From contig NZ_CP100647.1 of NCBI RefSeq assembly GCF_024266585.1, positions 3,205,001 to 3,269,000 of the forward strand: a DNA stretch of 64,000 nt. The letters run 5' to 3'. Positions 8,965 through 19,507 of the stretch are shown piece after piece; the stretch's first letter is position 1; each line of letters begins with the position of its first letter. The notes under the pieces are model-generated. The model had not been told where the DNA came from, made no database searches, and saw only the letters and a program-made list of their open reading frames with translations. Position numbers and translations under genes: made by a program. The stretch is from Xanthomonas sacchari. Lineage in GTDB: Bacteria; Pseudomonadota; Gammaproteobacteria; Xanthomonadales; Xanthomonadaceae.

Positions 8965-10299
8965 TCAGGCGTGGACGCTGCGGATACGCTCGCGCCACTG
9001 ACGGGCATTGGCGACCAGGGCCTCCACGTCCATGTCCACCAGCACGCGCTGGCTGAGCTTGGGCTGGCCGGCGATCCACACGTCGCTGACCTGCTGCCGG
9101 CCGGTGGCGTACACCAGTTGCGACAGCACGTTGTGCAGCGGCTGGGTCTCCAGCGCCGACAGGTCCACGCAGATCAGGTCGGCCTGCTTGCCCGGTTCGA
9201 TCGAGCCGATCGTCTCGCCGAAACCCAGCGCGCGCGCGCCGCCCAGGGTGGCCGCGCGCAGCGTGCTGGCCGCGTCCAGCGCGGTGGCATCGTTGGCCAC
9301 CGCCTTGGCCAGGATCGCCGCGGTGCGGTTCTCGCTGAACATGTCCAGGTCGTTGTTGCTGGCGCAGCCGTCGGTGCCGATCGCCAGGTTCACGCCCGCA
9401 CGCTGCAGCGCGCAGGCCGGGCAGAACCCGGAGGCGAGCTTGAGGTTGGATTCGGGGCAATGCACCACGCTGACCCCGCGCTCGGCGCACAGGTGGATCT
9501 CCGCGTCGGTGAGCTGGGTCATGTGCACCGCGATCAGGCGGTCGTTGACCAGGCCCAGCCGATCCAGCCGCGCCAGCGGGCGCTGCCCGTACTGCTTGAG
9601 CGAATCGGCGATTTCCTGCGCGGTCTCGTGGGTGTGCAGGTGCACCGGCACCTCGAGCTGGTCGGACAGCATCCGCACCCGCTCGAAGTTGGCGTCGTTG
9701 ACCGTGTACGGCGCATGCGGGGCGAAGGCGATGCCGACCAACGGATCGTCGCGCCACTGGTCGTGCACCTCGCAGGCGCGCGCGAAGTACTCGTCGGAGG
9801 TCTTGGCCCAGGCGGTCGGGAAATCGATGATCACCGTGCCGACCCGCGCGCGGAAGCCGTGCTGCTTGTACACCGCGGCCTGCACGTCGGCGAAGAAGTA
9901 GTTCTCGTTGGCGCAGGTGGTGCCGCCGCGCAGCATCTCGGCGATGGCCAGCGCGGTGCCGTCGGCGACGAACTCCGGGCCGATCACCGCCGTCTCCACC
10001 GGCCAGATGTGCTGTTGCAGCCACACCATCAGCGGCAGGTCGTCGGCGATGCCGCGCAGCAGGGTCATCGGGTTGTGCGTGTGCGCGTTGACCAGCCCCG
10101 GCAGCAGCGCGGCGTCCGGACGCGAGACGGTGCGCGCGGCGGCGAAGCGCGTGCGCGCCTCGGCCGTCGGCAGCACCGCCACGATCTCGCTGCCGCGCAC
10201 CGCCACCGCGTGGTCTTCCAGCACCACCGCATGCGGTTCGATCGGCACCACGTAGCCGGCTTCGATCAGCAGGTCGCAGGATTCGGGTATGGAGGTCAT
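8965..10299 (-). CDS. mtaD: TRZ/ATZ-family amidohydrolase, probable MTA/SAH deaminase
   Basis: 444 residues with the subtype III amidohydrolase metal set: NAHTH (H73, H75), [17 protein letters not shown] and [12 protein letters not shown]. The arrangement and the MWLQQHIWP-like segment (here [10 protein letters not shown]) fit the 5-methylthioadenosine/S-adenosylhomocysteine deaminase group within the chlorohydrolase family. SAH is the by-product of UbiG-type methylation, which agrees with its position directly upstream of ubiG. Substrate cannot be fixed from sequence alone; guanine or other aminopyrimidine deaminases share these motifs. Confidence 0.85.
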   Translation of the reverse strand: MTSIPESCDLLIEAGYVVPIEPHAVVLEDHAVAVRGSEIVAVLPTAEARTRFAAARTVSRPDAALLPGLVNAHTHNPMTLLRGIADDLPLMVWLQQHIWPVETAVIGPEFVADGTALAIAEMLRGGTTCANENYFFADVQAAVYKQHGFRARVGTVIIDFPTAWAKTSDEYFARACEVHDQWRDDPLVGIAFAPHAPYTVNDANFERVRMLSDQLEVPVHLHTHETAQEIADSLKQYGQRPLARLDRLGLVNDRLIAVHMTQLTDAEIHLCAERGVSVVHCPESNLKLASGFCPACALQRAGVNLAIGTDGCASNNDLDMFSENRTAAILAKAVANDATALDAASTLRAATLGGARALGFGETIGSIEPGKQADLICVDLSALETQPLHNVLSQLVYATGRQQVSDVWIAGQPKLSQRVLVDMDVEALVANARQWRERIRSVHA

Positions 10300-10324
10300 C
10301 GCAAGCGCTCTGGAAAGGGAGGGA

Positions 10325-10582
10325 TCAGGTTGCCGTCTGGACCTGGCCGAGACGGCGCCGGGACACGCGCATCGCCGTCCACTGCAACACGACTACCGCC
10401 AGCACCGCCAATCGCGCCAGCAGCGGGGCGACCATGGCCGGCGCACTGCACCGCACGCGCACCGCCGGCAGCACCGCGACGCGCCGCCTCAGCGTCCAGT
10501 CCTGCGGCGCTGAGGCGTAGCGCCAGGCCCAGTTCGCGCGCGGGGACCGGGCGACGGCGCGGTCGGCGTGGCTGCGCGTCAC
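10325..10582 (-). CDS. Small hypothetical protein with one membrane helix
   Basis: 85 codons from a GTG, ending 25 bp before mtaD on the same strand. Codons have the G/C-ending bias of neighbouring genes, arguing for real coding. One hydrophobic segment (about 50-70, PLLARLAVLAVVVLQW) is preceded by an Arg-rich stretch. I recognise no family. The GTG start is uncertain and an overlapping frame (10296-10640) is also open, so this call is tentative. Confidence 0.4.
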   Translation of the reverse strand: MTRSHADRAVARSPRANWAWRYASAPQDWTLRRRVAVLPAVRVRCSAPAMVAPLLARLAVLAVVVLQWTAMRVSRRRLGQVQTAT

Positions 10583-10651
10583 GGCGGCGCCGTGACAGGC
10601 GCTGGTCCGTCACCGCCGCGCAGCCATCCGGCGCATGCACGCCGGCGCAAG

Positions 10652-10687
10652 TGCATGCCCGCGGCTTGCGGCAGCCGCGGGCATGCA
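10652..10687 (-). terminator. Perfect 15-bp hairpin directly after efp
   Basis: The arms 10652-10666 (TGCATGCCCGCGGCT) and 10673-10687 are exact inverse complements around a 6-base loop, five bases past the efp stop codon. No T-run follows in the efp direction, so it is either a Rho-type barrier or a 3'-end mRNA stabiliser rather than a classic intrinsic terminator. Confidence 0.65.
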
Positions 10688-10691
10688 GGAA

Positions 10692-11258
10692 TTACTTGAC
10701 GCGCGAGACGTATTCGCCCGAACGCGTATCGACGCGGATCACTTCCTCCTGGCCGACGAACAGCGGCACGCGCACCACCGCGCCGGTCTCCAGGGTCGCC
10801 GGCTTGCCGCCGCCGCCGGAGGTATCGCCGCGCACGCCCGGGTCGGTCTCGACGATCTTCAGTTCGACGAAGTTCGGCGGGGTGACCTGGATCGGCGTGC
10901 CGTTCCACAGCGTCACCACGCAATCTTCCTCGCCCTTGATCCACTTGGCGGCGTCGCCGACGCCGGCCTTGTCGGCCTGCACCTGCTCGAAGGTTTCCTG
11001 CTGCATGAAGTGCCAGTACTCGCCGTCGCTGTACAGGTACTGCATGTCGGTGTCGACCACGTCGGCCGCTTCCACGCTGTCGGTCGCCTTCATGGTCATT
11101 TCGACCACGCGCCCGGACTTGATGAAGCGGTACTTGACGCGGGTGAACGCCTGGCCCTTGCCGGGCTTGACGTATTCGGTATCGGTGATGATCGCAGGCT
11201 CGCTGTTGACCAGGATCTTCATCCCGTTCTTGACGTCGTTCATGCCGTAGCTGGCCAT
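10692..11258 (-). CDS. efp: Translation elongation factor P
   Basis: 188 residues, the standard length of EF-P with three beta-barrel domains. It relieves ribosome stalling at polyproline, which matters here given many Pro-rich linkers in the window. The tip loop [10 protein letters not shown] carries K34, the lysine that EpmA modifies with (R)-beta-lysine. A clear GAGGAG ribosome-binding site precedes ATG 11258. It is divergent from epmB with about 100 bp between starts, a partnership seen in other gamma-proteobacteria. epmA is not in the window. Confidence 0.97.
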   Translation of the reverse strand: MASYGMNDVKNGMKILVNSEPAIITDTEYVKPGKGQAFTRVKYRFIKSGRVVEMTMKATDSVEAADVVDTDMQYLYSDGEYWHFMQQETFEQVQADKAGVGDAAKWIKGEEDCVVTLWNGTPIQVTPPNFVELKIVETDPGVRGDTSGGGGKPATLETGAVVRVPLFVGQEEVIRVDTRSGEYVSRVK

Positions 11259-11357
11259 CTGAAACTCCTCGGGTAAGGCAAACCCGCCGCGTTCGGCGGC
11301 CGGCCGGATAGAATGGAAGCTCCGCCGCAACGGCGGGCGCTCGTGTGATGACCGCCT

Positions 11358-12395
<1,038 letters not shown>

Positions 12396-12455
12396 CCCCG
12401 GCGACGGCGACCGCCGCGCGAGCGGCGGCCGCAGACCACGGTGCCGCGGCGATGC

Positions 12456-14600
12456 TCAGACATCGGCCGGCGACGCGCCCTCGTTGGCCAGCAACTTGCG
12501 GAATTCCTCGGCGCTGAGCGGGCGGCTGAGCCAGAACCCCTGCCCCAGTTCGCAGCCGCGCTCGCGCAGCAACTCGAACTGCGCCTCCTGCTCGATGCCC
12601 TCGGCGACCACGGTGATGTCCAGCGAGTGCGCCATCGCGATGATTGCGGTGGTCAGCGCCAGGTCGTCCGGGTCGCGCTGCAGGTCGGCGACGAAACTCT
12701 TGTCGATCTTGACCCCGTCCACCGGCACCTGGCGCAGGTGGCTCAGGCCGGAGAAGCCGGTACCGAAGTCGTCCAGCCAGACCTTGACCCCGGTGCGGTG
12801 CAGCCGCGCCAGCATGCTCGCCGCTTGCAGTTCGTCGCCGATCACCGCGGTCTCGGTCAGCTCCAGGTGCAGTTGCGCCGCCGGCAGCCCGGACTCGCGC
12901 AGGCATTCGGCCACCAGTTCGGGCAGATCGCCGCTGCGCAACTGCCGCGGCGAGACGTTGACCGAGACGAACAGGTCGCGGCTGCCGTCGGCGCGCCGCC
13001 ACTGGGTGGCCTCGCGGCAGGCCGCGCGCAGCACCTTGGGGCCGATGCTTTCGATCAGGCCGCTCTGTTCGGCCACGTCGATGAACACCGTCGGCGAGAT
13101 CGTGCCCATCGCCGGATGCTGCCAGCGCAGCAGCACTTCCACGCCGACCATGCGCCGGTCCTGGGTGCGGAAGATCGGCTGGTAGGCCAGCTTCAGTTCG
13201 TCGCGCTCCCAGGCGCCGCGCAGTTCGTGCTCCATGTGCACGCGCCGCTCCACCGCATAGTCCATGGCGCGGCTGTAGAAGCGATGGCAGTTCTTGCCGG
13301 CCAGCTTGGCCTGGTACATGGCGATGTCGCCGTTCTTCAGCAACGCCGAGGCGTCCTCGGCATCGCCCGGGTAGACGGTGATGCCGATGGAGGTGCCCAT
13401 GAACACCTCGCGGCCCTGGATGCGCAGCGGCTCGCGCAGCTCCTGTACCAGCCGCTGCGCCAGCGCGGTGGCGACCTTGGCCGCCTGCGCATCCTCCACC
13501 AGGATCACGAACTCGTCGCCGCCGAAACGCGCCAGCAGCGCGTCGTCGCCGCCCAGCTGCTCCACCGCCAGCTGGATGCGCCGCGCGAACTGCAGCAAGG
13601 CCTCGTCGCCGGCCTCGTGGCCCAGGGTGTCGTTGATCCGCTTGAAATCGTCGATGTCGGCGAACAGCAGCGCCAACCGGCGCTGCGAGGCGCGCGCCGA
13701 CAGCATGCGGTGGTCCAGCGCCTCGCGGAACGCGAGCCGGTTGGTCAGCCCGGTCAAGGCATCGGTGTAGGCCATATGGCGCACATCGCGGTCGTGCCGG
13801 GCGATCGCCTCGCTCATGCGCCCGAACGCGCGCAGCAGTTCGCTGACCTCGTCGTAGCGGCCGCTGTCGCGGCGTTCCACCGCGTAGTTGCCGGCCTCGA
13901 TCTGGCGCGCGGCGGCGGCCATCCAGCGCAACGGCGCCACCAGCGTGCGCTGCACGTAGACCGTCACCATCGCCGCGGTCAGGCCGAGGGCGGCCAGCAA
14001 CAGCAGCAACCAGCCGAGATGGCGCTTGCCCAGCGCGCCCAGGCGCTGGTCCAGGTTCTGCCCGGCCTTGCGCTCGTACTCCTGCGCGCGCGCCCAGGAC
14101 ATGCCCACCCGCACCCCGCCCACGCGCTGGTCGCCGATCATGATCGGCATCGACACGTCGAGGAAATCCGGCGACTCCTGCGCCAGCAGGCCCTTGGCGC
14201 GGATCGCGGCGTCGGCCATCGGCCCGCGCATGCGCTGGCCGTAGCCGACCAGATCCTCGCTACCGTCGTGGATCAGCCGCCCGTCGGCGTCGTAGACCAG
14301 CACGTAGGCCACCGCGACATAGCCCAGCGCGCCACGCACCTGCGTGCCGATCGCGTCCAGGTCGGAGTAGTACACCGGGTTGGCCAGCGAATCGGCCAGC
14401 TGCCGCGCCAGCGACTCGCCGCGGGTGCGCATGCTGCTGTCGAACAGGCCGTGGATGACATTGCCGCTGAGCGTGCGCACCTCGCGCTGCATGGCCGCCT
14501 GACGCTCCAGCAGCAGAGCCAGGATCGCCATTACCAACAACGCAGCCACACCCATGGCCAGCAGGAACCTGGCCTGCAACCCGAAACGCATCGTCTTCAT
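12456..14600 (-). CDS. HAMP-GGDEF-EAL membrane c-di-GMP enzyme
   Basis: 714 residues. TM1 (about 12-31), a periplasmic domain of about 145 residues containing MPIMIGDQRVGGVRVG, TM2 (about 183-205), HAMP (about 205-260), GGDEF (about 270-430) and EAL (about 445-700). The cyclase motif FGGDEF is intact with no RxxD I-site at the expected spacing. The phosphodiesterase residues are present: EVLLRW in place of EALLRW, VNVSPRQL, LELTET, DDFGTGFSGL, KIDKSF, AEGIEQ and QGFWLSRP. Both activities are therefore possible. Its first codon overlaps the upstream PhnD-like gene by four bases, suggesting the binding protein supplies the periplasmic input. Confidence 0.92.
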   Translation of the reverse strand: MKTMRFGLQARFLLAMGVAALLVMAILALLLERQAAMQREVRTLSGNVIHGLFDSSMRTRGESLARQLADSLANPVYYSDLDAIGTQVRGALGYVAVAYVLVYDADGRLIHDGSEDLVGYGQRMRGPMADAAIRAKGLLAQESPDFLDVSMPIMIGDQRVGGVRVGMSWARAQEYERKAGQNLDQRLGALGKRHLGWLLLLLAALGLTAAMVTVYVQRTLVAPLRWMAAAARQIEAGNYAVERRDSGRYDEVSELLRAFGRMSEAIARHDRDVRHMAYTDALTGLTNRLAFREALDHRMLSARASQRRLALLFADIDDFKRINDTLGHEAGDEALLQFARRIQLAVEQLGGDDALLARFGGDEFVILVEDAQAAKVATALAQRLVQELREPLRIQGREVFMGTSIGITVYPGDAEDASALLKNGDIAMYQAKLAGKNCHRFYSRAMDYAVERRVHMEHELRGAWERDELKLAYQPIFRTQDRRMVGVEVLLRWQHPAMGTISPTVFIDVAEQSGLIESIGPKVLRAACREATQWRRADGSRDLFVSVNVSPRQLRSGDLPELVAECLRESGLPAAQLHLELTETAVIGDELQAASMLARLHRTGVKVWLDDFGTGFSGLSHLRQVPVDGVKIDKSFVADLQRDPDDLALTTAIIAMAHSLDITVVAEGIEQEAQFELLRERGCELGQGFWLSRPLSAEEFRKLLANEGASPADV

Positions 14601-15541
14601 TCCACTTCGAGCCTCACCCGCGCCACGCCGGCGCGCAGGGTGTCCAGGCGTTTTTGCGACGCGGGATCGATCGGGTAGAACCCGGAGGTGCCGAAGAACT
14701 GATGCAGCGCCGCACGTCCCTGCGGATCGTCGGCGGCGTGCAGCAACACCTCGCGCAGGCGCGTCTCCACCTCCGTGGGCAGGTCGCTGCGGACCATCTC
14801 CACCGCGCGCGGATACGGCTCGCTGCGGTAGATCACCCGGAAGTCGCGGCGGAACGCCGGCGGAAGGCGGCGGTCGTCGTCCCAGTCGAGATTGCTGAAC
14901 GCCCCGGCATCCACCAGGTGCTTGTGCACGAAGGCGGCGATGTTGAGTTCCGAGCGCGCGAACACGTAGCCGACGGTCTCCGCCGAGGGCTGGTCCTTGG
15001 TCGAGAGCAGGATCTCCGGGTGCAGGCCATGCTCGAACAAGGTCATCATCGGCACCATGTAGGCGCTGGTGGACTGCTGGCTCTGCAGCGCCAGAGTGCG
15101 CCCCTGCAGGTCGGAGAGGTCATGCACCGGCGCGTCGCGGCGCACGAAGAACACGGTGTGGTACTCGCGCACCCCGTTGCGCTCGGTCAGCAGCAGCGGC
15201 TTGGCGCCGCCGCGCTGTTCCAGCGCCATCGCGGTGGCGGCGGTCTCGGTGACCCAGTCGACGCGACCACGGCGCAGGTAGCTGCTCATCTGCTGGCTGT
15301 CGCGGGCCATCAGGATCTGCCCGGAGGTGATGCCGACCTCGCGCATGCGCGGCACCACGTAGTCCAGCAGCGGCTTGAGTTGCTCGTAATGGGCCTTGGG
15401 ATCGTCGCTGATGCGCCCAAGCACCAGGACCGAGGGCCGCGCGTGCACGGACACGGGCCAGCAGATCGCCAGCGCCAGCCACACCACGACCACCCGCCAA
15501 CGCGAACTGGACAAACCACGATCCCCAAGTAGCCCTTGCAA
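14597..15541 (-). CDS. PhnD-like periplasmic binding protein, sensor partner
   Basis: 314 residues: a signal peptide (about 1-35, WLALAICWPVSVHAR) and a phosphate/phosphonate (PhnD/PtxB-type, PF12974-like) binding fold with DWVTETAATAM, LQGRTLALQSQQSTSAYMVP and the C-terminal GFYPI. No ABC permease or ATPase gene is adjacent. Instead the gene overlaps the HAMP-GGDEF-EAL gene by ATGA, so a signalling rather than transport role is likely. The ligand is unknown; the fold binds small oxyanions and organophosphonates in characterised members. Confidence 0.86.
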   Translation of the reverse strand: MQGLLGDRGLSSSRWRVVVVWLALAICWPVSVHARPSVLVLGRISDDPKAHYEQLKPLLDYVVPRMREVGITSGQILMARDSQQMSSYLRRGRVDWVTETAATAMALEQRGGAKPLLLTERNGVREYHTVFFVRRDAPVHDLSDLQGRTLALQSQQSTSAYMVPMMTLFEHGLHPEILLSTKDQPSAETVGYVFARSELNIAAFVHKHLVDAGAFSNLDWDDDRRLPPAFRRDFRVIYRSEPYPRAVEMVRSDLPTEVETRLREVLLHAADDPQGRAALHQFFGTSGFYPIDPASQKRLDTLRAGVARVRLEVE

Positions 15542-15665
15542 AGCCTAGCCGAAAGCGCATGCCGGTGACAGCGTCACAGAATGACGCCTGCCGCGCCGCG
15601 AATCCGCCCCGGGCCCGCGTCTGGCCGCGCGTGCCGCGATGCGCGTCTTCGCGCCTGGCCTGGCC

Positions 15666-16424
15666 TCAGTTTCCGGCCTGTCCGGCCAGCCGCGCCATGC
15701 GCTGCGCGTCGGACAGCACGCCGCGCAGCAGGCGCACTTCCTGCTCGGTCAGCTCGGTGCGCAGGAACAGCCGGCGCAGCTTGCGCATCGCCGAATCCGG
15801 GGCACGCCCCTTGTGGAAGTCGATGTCGTCCAGGGTCTCGGCCAATTGCCCGAACAGCCCTTCCACCTGCGCGTGGCTGGCCGGCGCCTCGCGGAAGCCC
15901 GGTGCCGGCGCGGGCGCAGGGGCGCCGGCGCGCAGCTGCGCCAGGCGCAGTTCGTAGGCCAGCACCTGCACCGCCGCGGCCAGGTTGAGCGAGCTGAACG
16001 CCGGATCGGAAGGAATGTGCACGGCCGCGTGGCACAGCTGCAGTTCCTCGTTGGTCAGGCCGGTGCGCTCGCGACCGAACACCAGCGCCACTTCCGCCGG
16101 TTCGGCGCTGGTGGCGGTCAGGCGCTGCGCGGCATCGGCCGGCAGCAGCTCCTCCAGCGACACGCGGCGGCTGCGCGCGGTGCAGCCCAGCACCAGCCGG
16201 CAATCGGCCACCGCATCGGCCAGCGCCGGCAGCACCGGCGCCTGCTGCAGCAGGTCCTCGGCCCCGGCCGAACGCCGGTAGGCCTCGGTGTCCACCTCGC
16301 ATTCCGGCGCCACCAGCACCAGCCGCGACAGCCCCATGGTCTTCATCGCGCGCGCCGCCGCACCGATGTTGCCGGGGTGCTGGGTCCCGACGAGGACGAA
16401 GCGGATACGGAAGGAATCGGTCAT
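15666..16424 (-). CDS. trmJ: tRNA (cytidine/uridine-2'-O-)-methyltransferase TrmJ
   Basis: 252 residues. SPOUT-class signatures: VGTQHPGNIGAAARAMKTMG at the N-terminus, FGRERTGLTNEEL, and IPSDPAFSSLNLAAAVQV at the knotted SAM site. The C-terminal helical extension matches TrmJ, which methylates the 2'-OH at tRNA position 32. ATG 16424 fits the family start; the longer open frame is not coding-like. Divergent from suhB (118 bp), the same gene order as in E. coli. Confidence 0.95.
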   Translation of the reverse strand: MTDSFRIRFVLVGTQHPGNIGAAARAMKTMGLSRLVLVAPECEVDTEAYRRSAGAEDLLQQAPVLPALADAVADCRLVLGCTARSRRVSLEELLPADAAQRLTATSAEPAEVALVFGRERTGLTNEELQLCHAAVHIPSDPAFSSLNLAAAVQVLAYELRLAQLRAGAPAPAPAPGFREAPASHAQVEGLFGQLAETLDDIDFHKGRAPDSAMRKLRRLFLRTELTEQEVRLLRGVLSDAQRMARLAGQAGN

Positions 16425-16542
16425 GGCGGCACGGCAGGCGAAGCGAACGGGGGCGTAGATGGTAAACTGCGCGGCCGGCCTTGGCGCCGGATTGCTCTTT
16501 TCCCCCTTCAGACCCACCTCCGCCTTCCCGGGAGCCGTTGCC

Positions 16543-17370
16543 ATGCAAAAACCCGCCGTCACCGTCATGGTCAAGGCCGCCCGCCTCGCCGGCAACGTCC
16601 TGTTGCGCCACATCAACCGCCTGGAGGCGCTGAACGTGGTGCAGAAGGACCGCATGGACTACGCCAGCGAAGTCGATGCCGATGCCGAGAAGGTGATCGT
16701 CAAGGAGCTGCGCCGCGCCTACCCCGAGTACGGCGTGATGGGCGAGGAAAGCGGCGTGCAGGGCGGCGGCCGCTACATGTGGGTGATCGATCCGCTCGAC
16801 GGCACCAGCAACTACCTGCGCGGCTTCCCGCACTACTGCGTGTCGATCGCCCTGGTCGAGAACGGCGAGCCGGTCGACGCGGTGATCTTCGACCCGCTGC
16901 GCAACGAACTGTTCACCGCCAGCCGCGGCAACGGCGCGGTGCTCAACGATCGCCGCATCCGCGTCAGCGAGCGCAAGGAACTCAATGGCGCCATGGTCCA
17001 CACCGGCTTCGCCCCGCGCGAGCGCAAGCGCGCCAGCCCCCAGCTCAAGTGCGTGGACGCGCTGCTGGTGCAGGCCGAGGACATTCGCCGCACCGGCTCG
17101 GCCGCGCTGGACCTGGCCTATGTCGCCTGCGGCCGCAGCGACGCCTTCTTCGAAGCCGGCGTGAAGGCCTGGGACATCGCCGCCGGCGTGCTGCTGGTGC
17201 GCGAGGCCGGCGGCCGCGTCACCGATTTCAAGGGCGGCACCCTCGGCCGCATCGACGACCGCGGTCCGCCGCAGTTCCAGGTGGTGGCCGGCAACCTCAA
17301 GGTCGGCGACGCGCTGCAGAAGCTGATCGTCAACACCGGCTACGCCGGAGAGTTCGACGCGAAGTTCTGA
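16543..17370 (+). CDS. suhB: Inositol-1-monophosphatase family protein SuhB
   Basis: 275 residues. Metal-site motifs are GEES (E68), [12 protein letters not shown] (D83, D86) and WDIAAG (W210, D211). SuhB dephosphorylates inositol-1-phosphate and in E. coli also joins the NusB/NusE rRNA antitermination complex; the latter is known of the family, not seen here. The start ATG follows a GGGAG site; an earlier in-frame start at 16459 would add a non-conserved segment. Confidence 0.95.
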   Translation: MQKPAVTVMVKAARLAGNVLLRHINRLEALNVVQKDRMDYASEVDADAEKVIVKELRRAYPEYGVMGEESGVQGGGRYMWVIDPLDGTSNYLRGFPHYCVSIALVENGEPVDAVIFDPLRNELFTASRGNGAVLNDRRIRVSERKELNGAMVHTGFAPRERKRASPQLKCVDALLVQAEDIRRTGSAALDLAYVACGRSDAFFEAGVKAWDIAAGVLLVREAGGRVTDFKGGTLGRIDDRGPPQFQVVAGNLKVGDALQKLIVNTGYAGEFDAKF

Positions 17371-18141
17371 TCAGCGGGCCGGCATCCGGCGCGCTGGCGC
17401 CACACCGGCGCGGCCGCGCGCGCGGCGCCGGCGCAGCAGCCACACCGACTGCAGGTACAGCAGCAATTGCAGCGTATTGAAGCCGGCACCGCTCAGGGCG
17501 TCGGCGAGCGGCCCGTGCAGCCACTGCGGGCCGCCGATGGCGAGCGCGCCGAGCAGTAGCGGATTGCCGCTCAGCGCGAACCAGCGCGGATAGGCGCTGC
17601 GTCCGCTGGCCACGGCAGCGGAGAACGCCAGCAGGCCCAACGCCGAACAGGCCACCGACGGCACATAGACGATCAGCAACGCCCGGCGGAACGCCGCCGC
17701 CAGGGCCAGCAGCGGCGGGTGCGCGGCCGCATCGGTCGCCGGCAGCGCCTGATACACCGCACCGACGAAGTAGAACGCCGCATGCGCCAGCGGCGACCAG
17801 GCATAGCCGAGGAACAGGAGCAGCGTCGCCGGCAGTGCCCAGCCGCGCCCGGCCGGGCGCAGCCCGCGCCACAGATGCCAGTTGCCGAGCAGGTACAAGG
17901 GCAGCGCGAACACCGGCAGCAATGCGCCGGCGAGCAAGCGCCAATGCGGCACCGCGACCAGGCGCTCGGCCATCTCCACGTCGATCTGCGCCGCGTAGTG
18001 CTGGAACAGCAGCGGCACCTGCGCCCGCGCCACGACCTGGCCGACGATCAGCACATCGCCGGCGATCCAGCACAACGCGCCCAGCACGCCGGCCCAGCCC
18101 GCCCACTGCACCCGATCGCAGGTGCGCGCCGCGGCGCTCAC
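17371..18141 (-). CDS. Multi-pass membrane protein of unknown function
   Basis: 256 residues from a GTG that overlaps the preceding stop (GTGA). About seven hydrophobic helices are visible, with short polar loops and an Arg-rich C-terminal tail (WLLRRRRARGRAG). I recognise no catalytic motif. It is the last gene of the TonB-receptor/PepSY operon, sharing its tight packing, which implies a role linked to the imported iron complex. An open frame upstream of the GTG overlaps the neighbouring gene and is a shadow. Confidence 0.78.
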   Translation of the reverse strand: MSAAARTCDRVQWAGWAGVLGALCWIAGDVLIVGQVVARAQVPLLFQHYAAQIDVEMAERLVAVPHWRLLAGALLPVFALPLYLLGNWHLWRGLRPAGRGWALPATLLLFLGYAWSPLAHAAFYFVGAVYQALPATDAAAHPPLLALAAAFRRALLIVYVPSVACSALGLLAFSAAVASGRSAYPRWFALSGNPLLLGALAIGGPQWLHGPLADALSGAGFNTLQLLLYLQSVWLLRRRRARGRAGVAPARRMPAR

Positions 18142-18335
18142 GGCTGCTTCCTCCCCGCCGCGCGCGCGGATCGGCGCCAACGCCACCAGCAGCCGGCGCC
18201 GACCAGCAGCGGCGCGACGGCCAGCGCCAGGCAGACCCGGTCCGGGCCGCCCTCGGCCAGCAGCATGCCGACCAGGCCGCCCATCGCGGCCAGCGCCAGC
18301 ATCAACAGCAACACGATCGCCCACGCGCCGGTCAT
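18138..18335 (-). CDS. Small two-helix membrane protein in iron operon
   Basis: 65 residues consisting of two hydrophobic helices (about 4-26 and 34-49) and a basic tail WWRWRRSARAAGRKQP. Its start overlaps the PepSY gene stop (ATGA) and its stop overlaps the next start, so it is locked into the operon. Small proteins of this sort often sit beside PepSY-domain reductases. Function unknown. Confidence 0.72.
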   Translation of the reverse strand: MTGAWAIVLLLMLALAAMGGLVGMLLAEGGPDRVCLALAVAPLLVGAGCWWRWRRSARAAGRKQP

Positions 18336-19507
18336 CGCCGGTCCCCGCGCTGGCGCGCCGCCGCTGCCCGCCGATGCCGGTGCCGCCGGTCCCACCACAG
18401 CCAGGCGCCGTTGGCGGTGACGAACAGCGTCAACCAGGCGCATAGCGTCCACAGCAGCTTCAGCGGCAGGCCGCCGTAATCGCCGAAATGCAGCGGCTGC
18501 GCCAGCGCGATCGCCTTCAAATAGCCCGGCAGCTCCACCGCGGCCGCGACCTGGCCGCTGGCCGCGTCCACCAGCACCACCCGGAACAGCCGCTGGTCCA
18601 GTCCCTGCCCCGCGACCAGCACGGTGTAGTGGCGGTCGGTGGAAAAATCGGTCTGCGGGAACACGATCGAGATCACGTGCCAGCCGCGAGGCATCGCCGC
18701 CAACGCCGCCGCCTGAGCGCGGTCGACGTCCACCGGCGGCTGCAGCCGGTCGACCGCCGGACCGGCGTGCTGGCGTTGCAGCGCGACCAGTTCGGTCCGC
18801 TGCCACAGGCTCTGCGCCAGCGTGCCGAAACCGAGCAGGACCCCGGTCAGGCTGACCGTCAGCGCCCAGCCCAGCACCACGGCGCCGATGGTGTTGTGCA
18901 GGTCCAGTTGCCGCAGCCGCGGTCCGCGCCCGCGTCGCAACAGGCCGAACGCGACCTTCTTCACGTGCGGCCAGTACACCACCACGCCCGACAGCAGCGC
19001 GATCAGCACCAGCAGCGCGATCAGCGCGCCCAGCAGCTCGCCGGGCAGCCCCAGGAACCAGTGCGCGTGCAGCTCCAGCAGGAAGCCGGTCAGCGTCGCG
19101 CGGGGCCGCGTCGCCGCGTCGGCCACCGGCTGCGCGTCGCCCAGGCGGGTGTAGCGCATCCGGTAGTGATCGAAGCCGCGTTCGTCCTGCGGCGCGGTCA
19201 CCAGCAACGCCACGCCGGGATGCGCTTGCGGGTCGAGCCCGATGCTGAGCACGCGCTCGCCGGGAAACGCCGCGCGCACGTTCGCCACCGAACGCGCCAG
19301 CGGCAGCGGCGGCGCCCGCCCGGCGTCCTGCGCAGCGGGCACCGTGCCCAGCGCCGCGTCGATCTCCTCGTGGAAGATCAGCACCGTGCCGCTCAGGCAC
19401 AGCACCAGAAACGGCAGCGTCGCCACCAGGCCGCACCAGCGGTGCAGCCACAGGTTGAGCCGATACCAGGGCGAGGCGCCCGCCGCGGCCGCAGGTCCCT
19501 CGCGCAT
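18332..19507 (-). CDS. PepSY-associated TM protein, putative siderophore-iron reductase
   Basis: 391 residues with four membrane spans typical of PepSY_TM proteins: LNLWLHRWCGLVATLPFLVL (TM1), LLELHAHWFLGLPGELLGAL (TM2), LDLHNTIGAVVLGWALTVSLTG (TM3) and LLWTLCAWLTLFVTANGAWL (TM4). The periplasmic loops hold PepSY-like repeats. Paired membrane histidines (HRW, HAHW, DLHN) could bind haem, consistent with inner-membrane reduction of ferric siderophores in related proteins. The ATG overlaps the TonB receptor stop by one base (TGATG). Confidence 0.88.
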   Translation of the reverse strand: MREGPAAAAGASPWYRLNLWLHRWCGLVATLPFLVLCLSGTVLIFHEEIDAALGTVPAAQDAGRAPPLPLARSVANVRAAFPGERVLSIGLDPQAHPGVALLVTAPQDERGFDHYRMRYTRLGDAQPVADAATRPRATLTGFLLELHAHWFLGLPGELLGALIALLVLIALLSGVVVYWPHVKKVAFGLLRRGRGPRLRQLDLHNTIGAVVLGWALTVSLTGVLLGFGTLAQSLWQRTELVALQRQHAGPAVDRLQPPVDVDRAQAAALAAMPRGWHVISIVFPQTDFSTDRHYTVLVAGQGLDQRLFRVVLVDAASGQVAAAVELPGYLKAIALAQPLHFGDYGGLPLKLLWTLCAWLTLFVTANGAWLWWDRRHRHRRAAAARQRGDRR

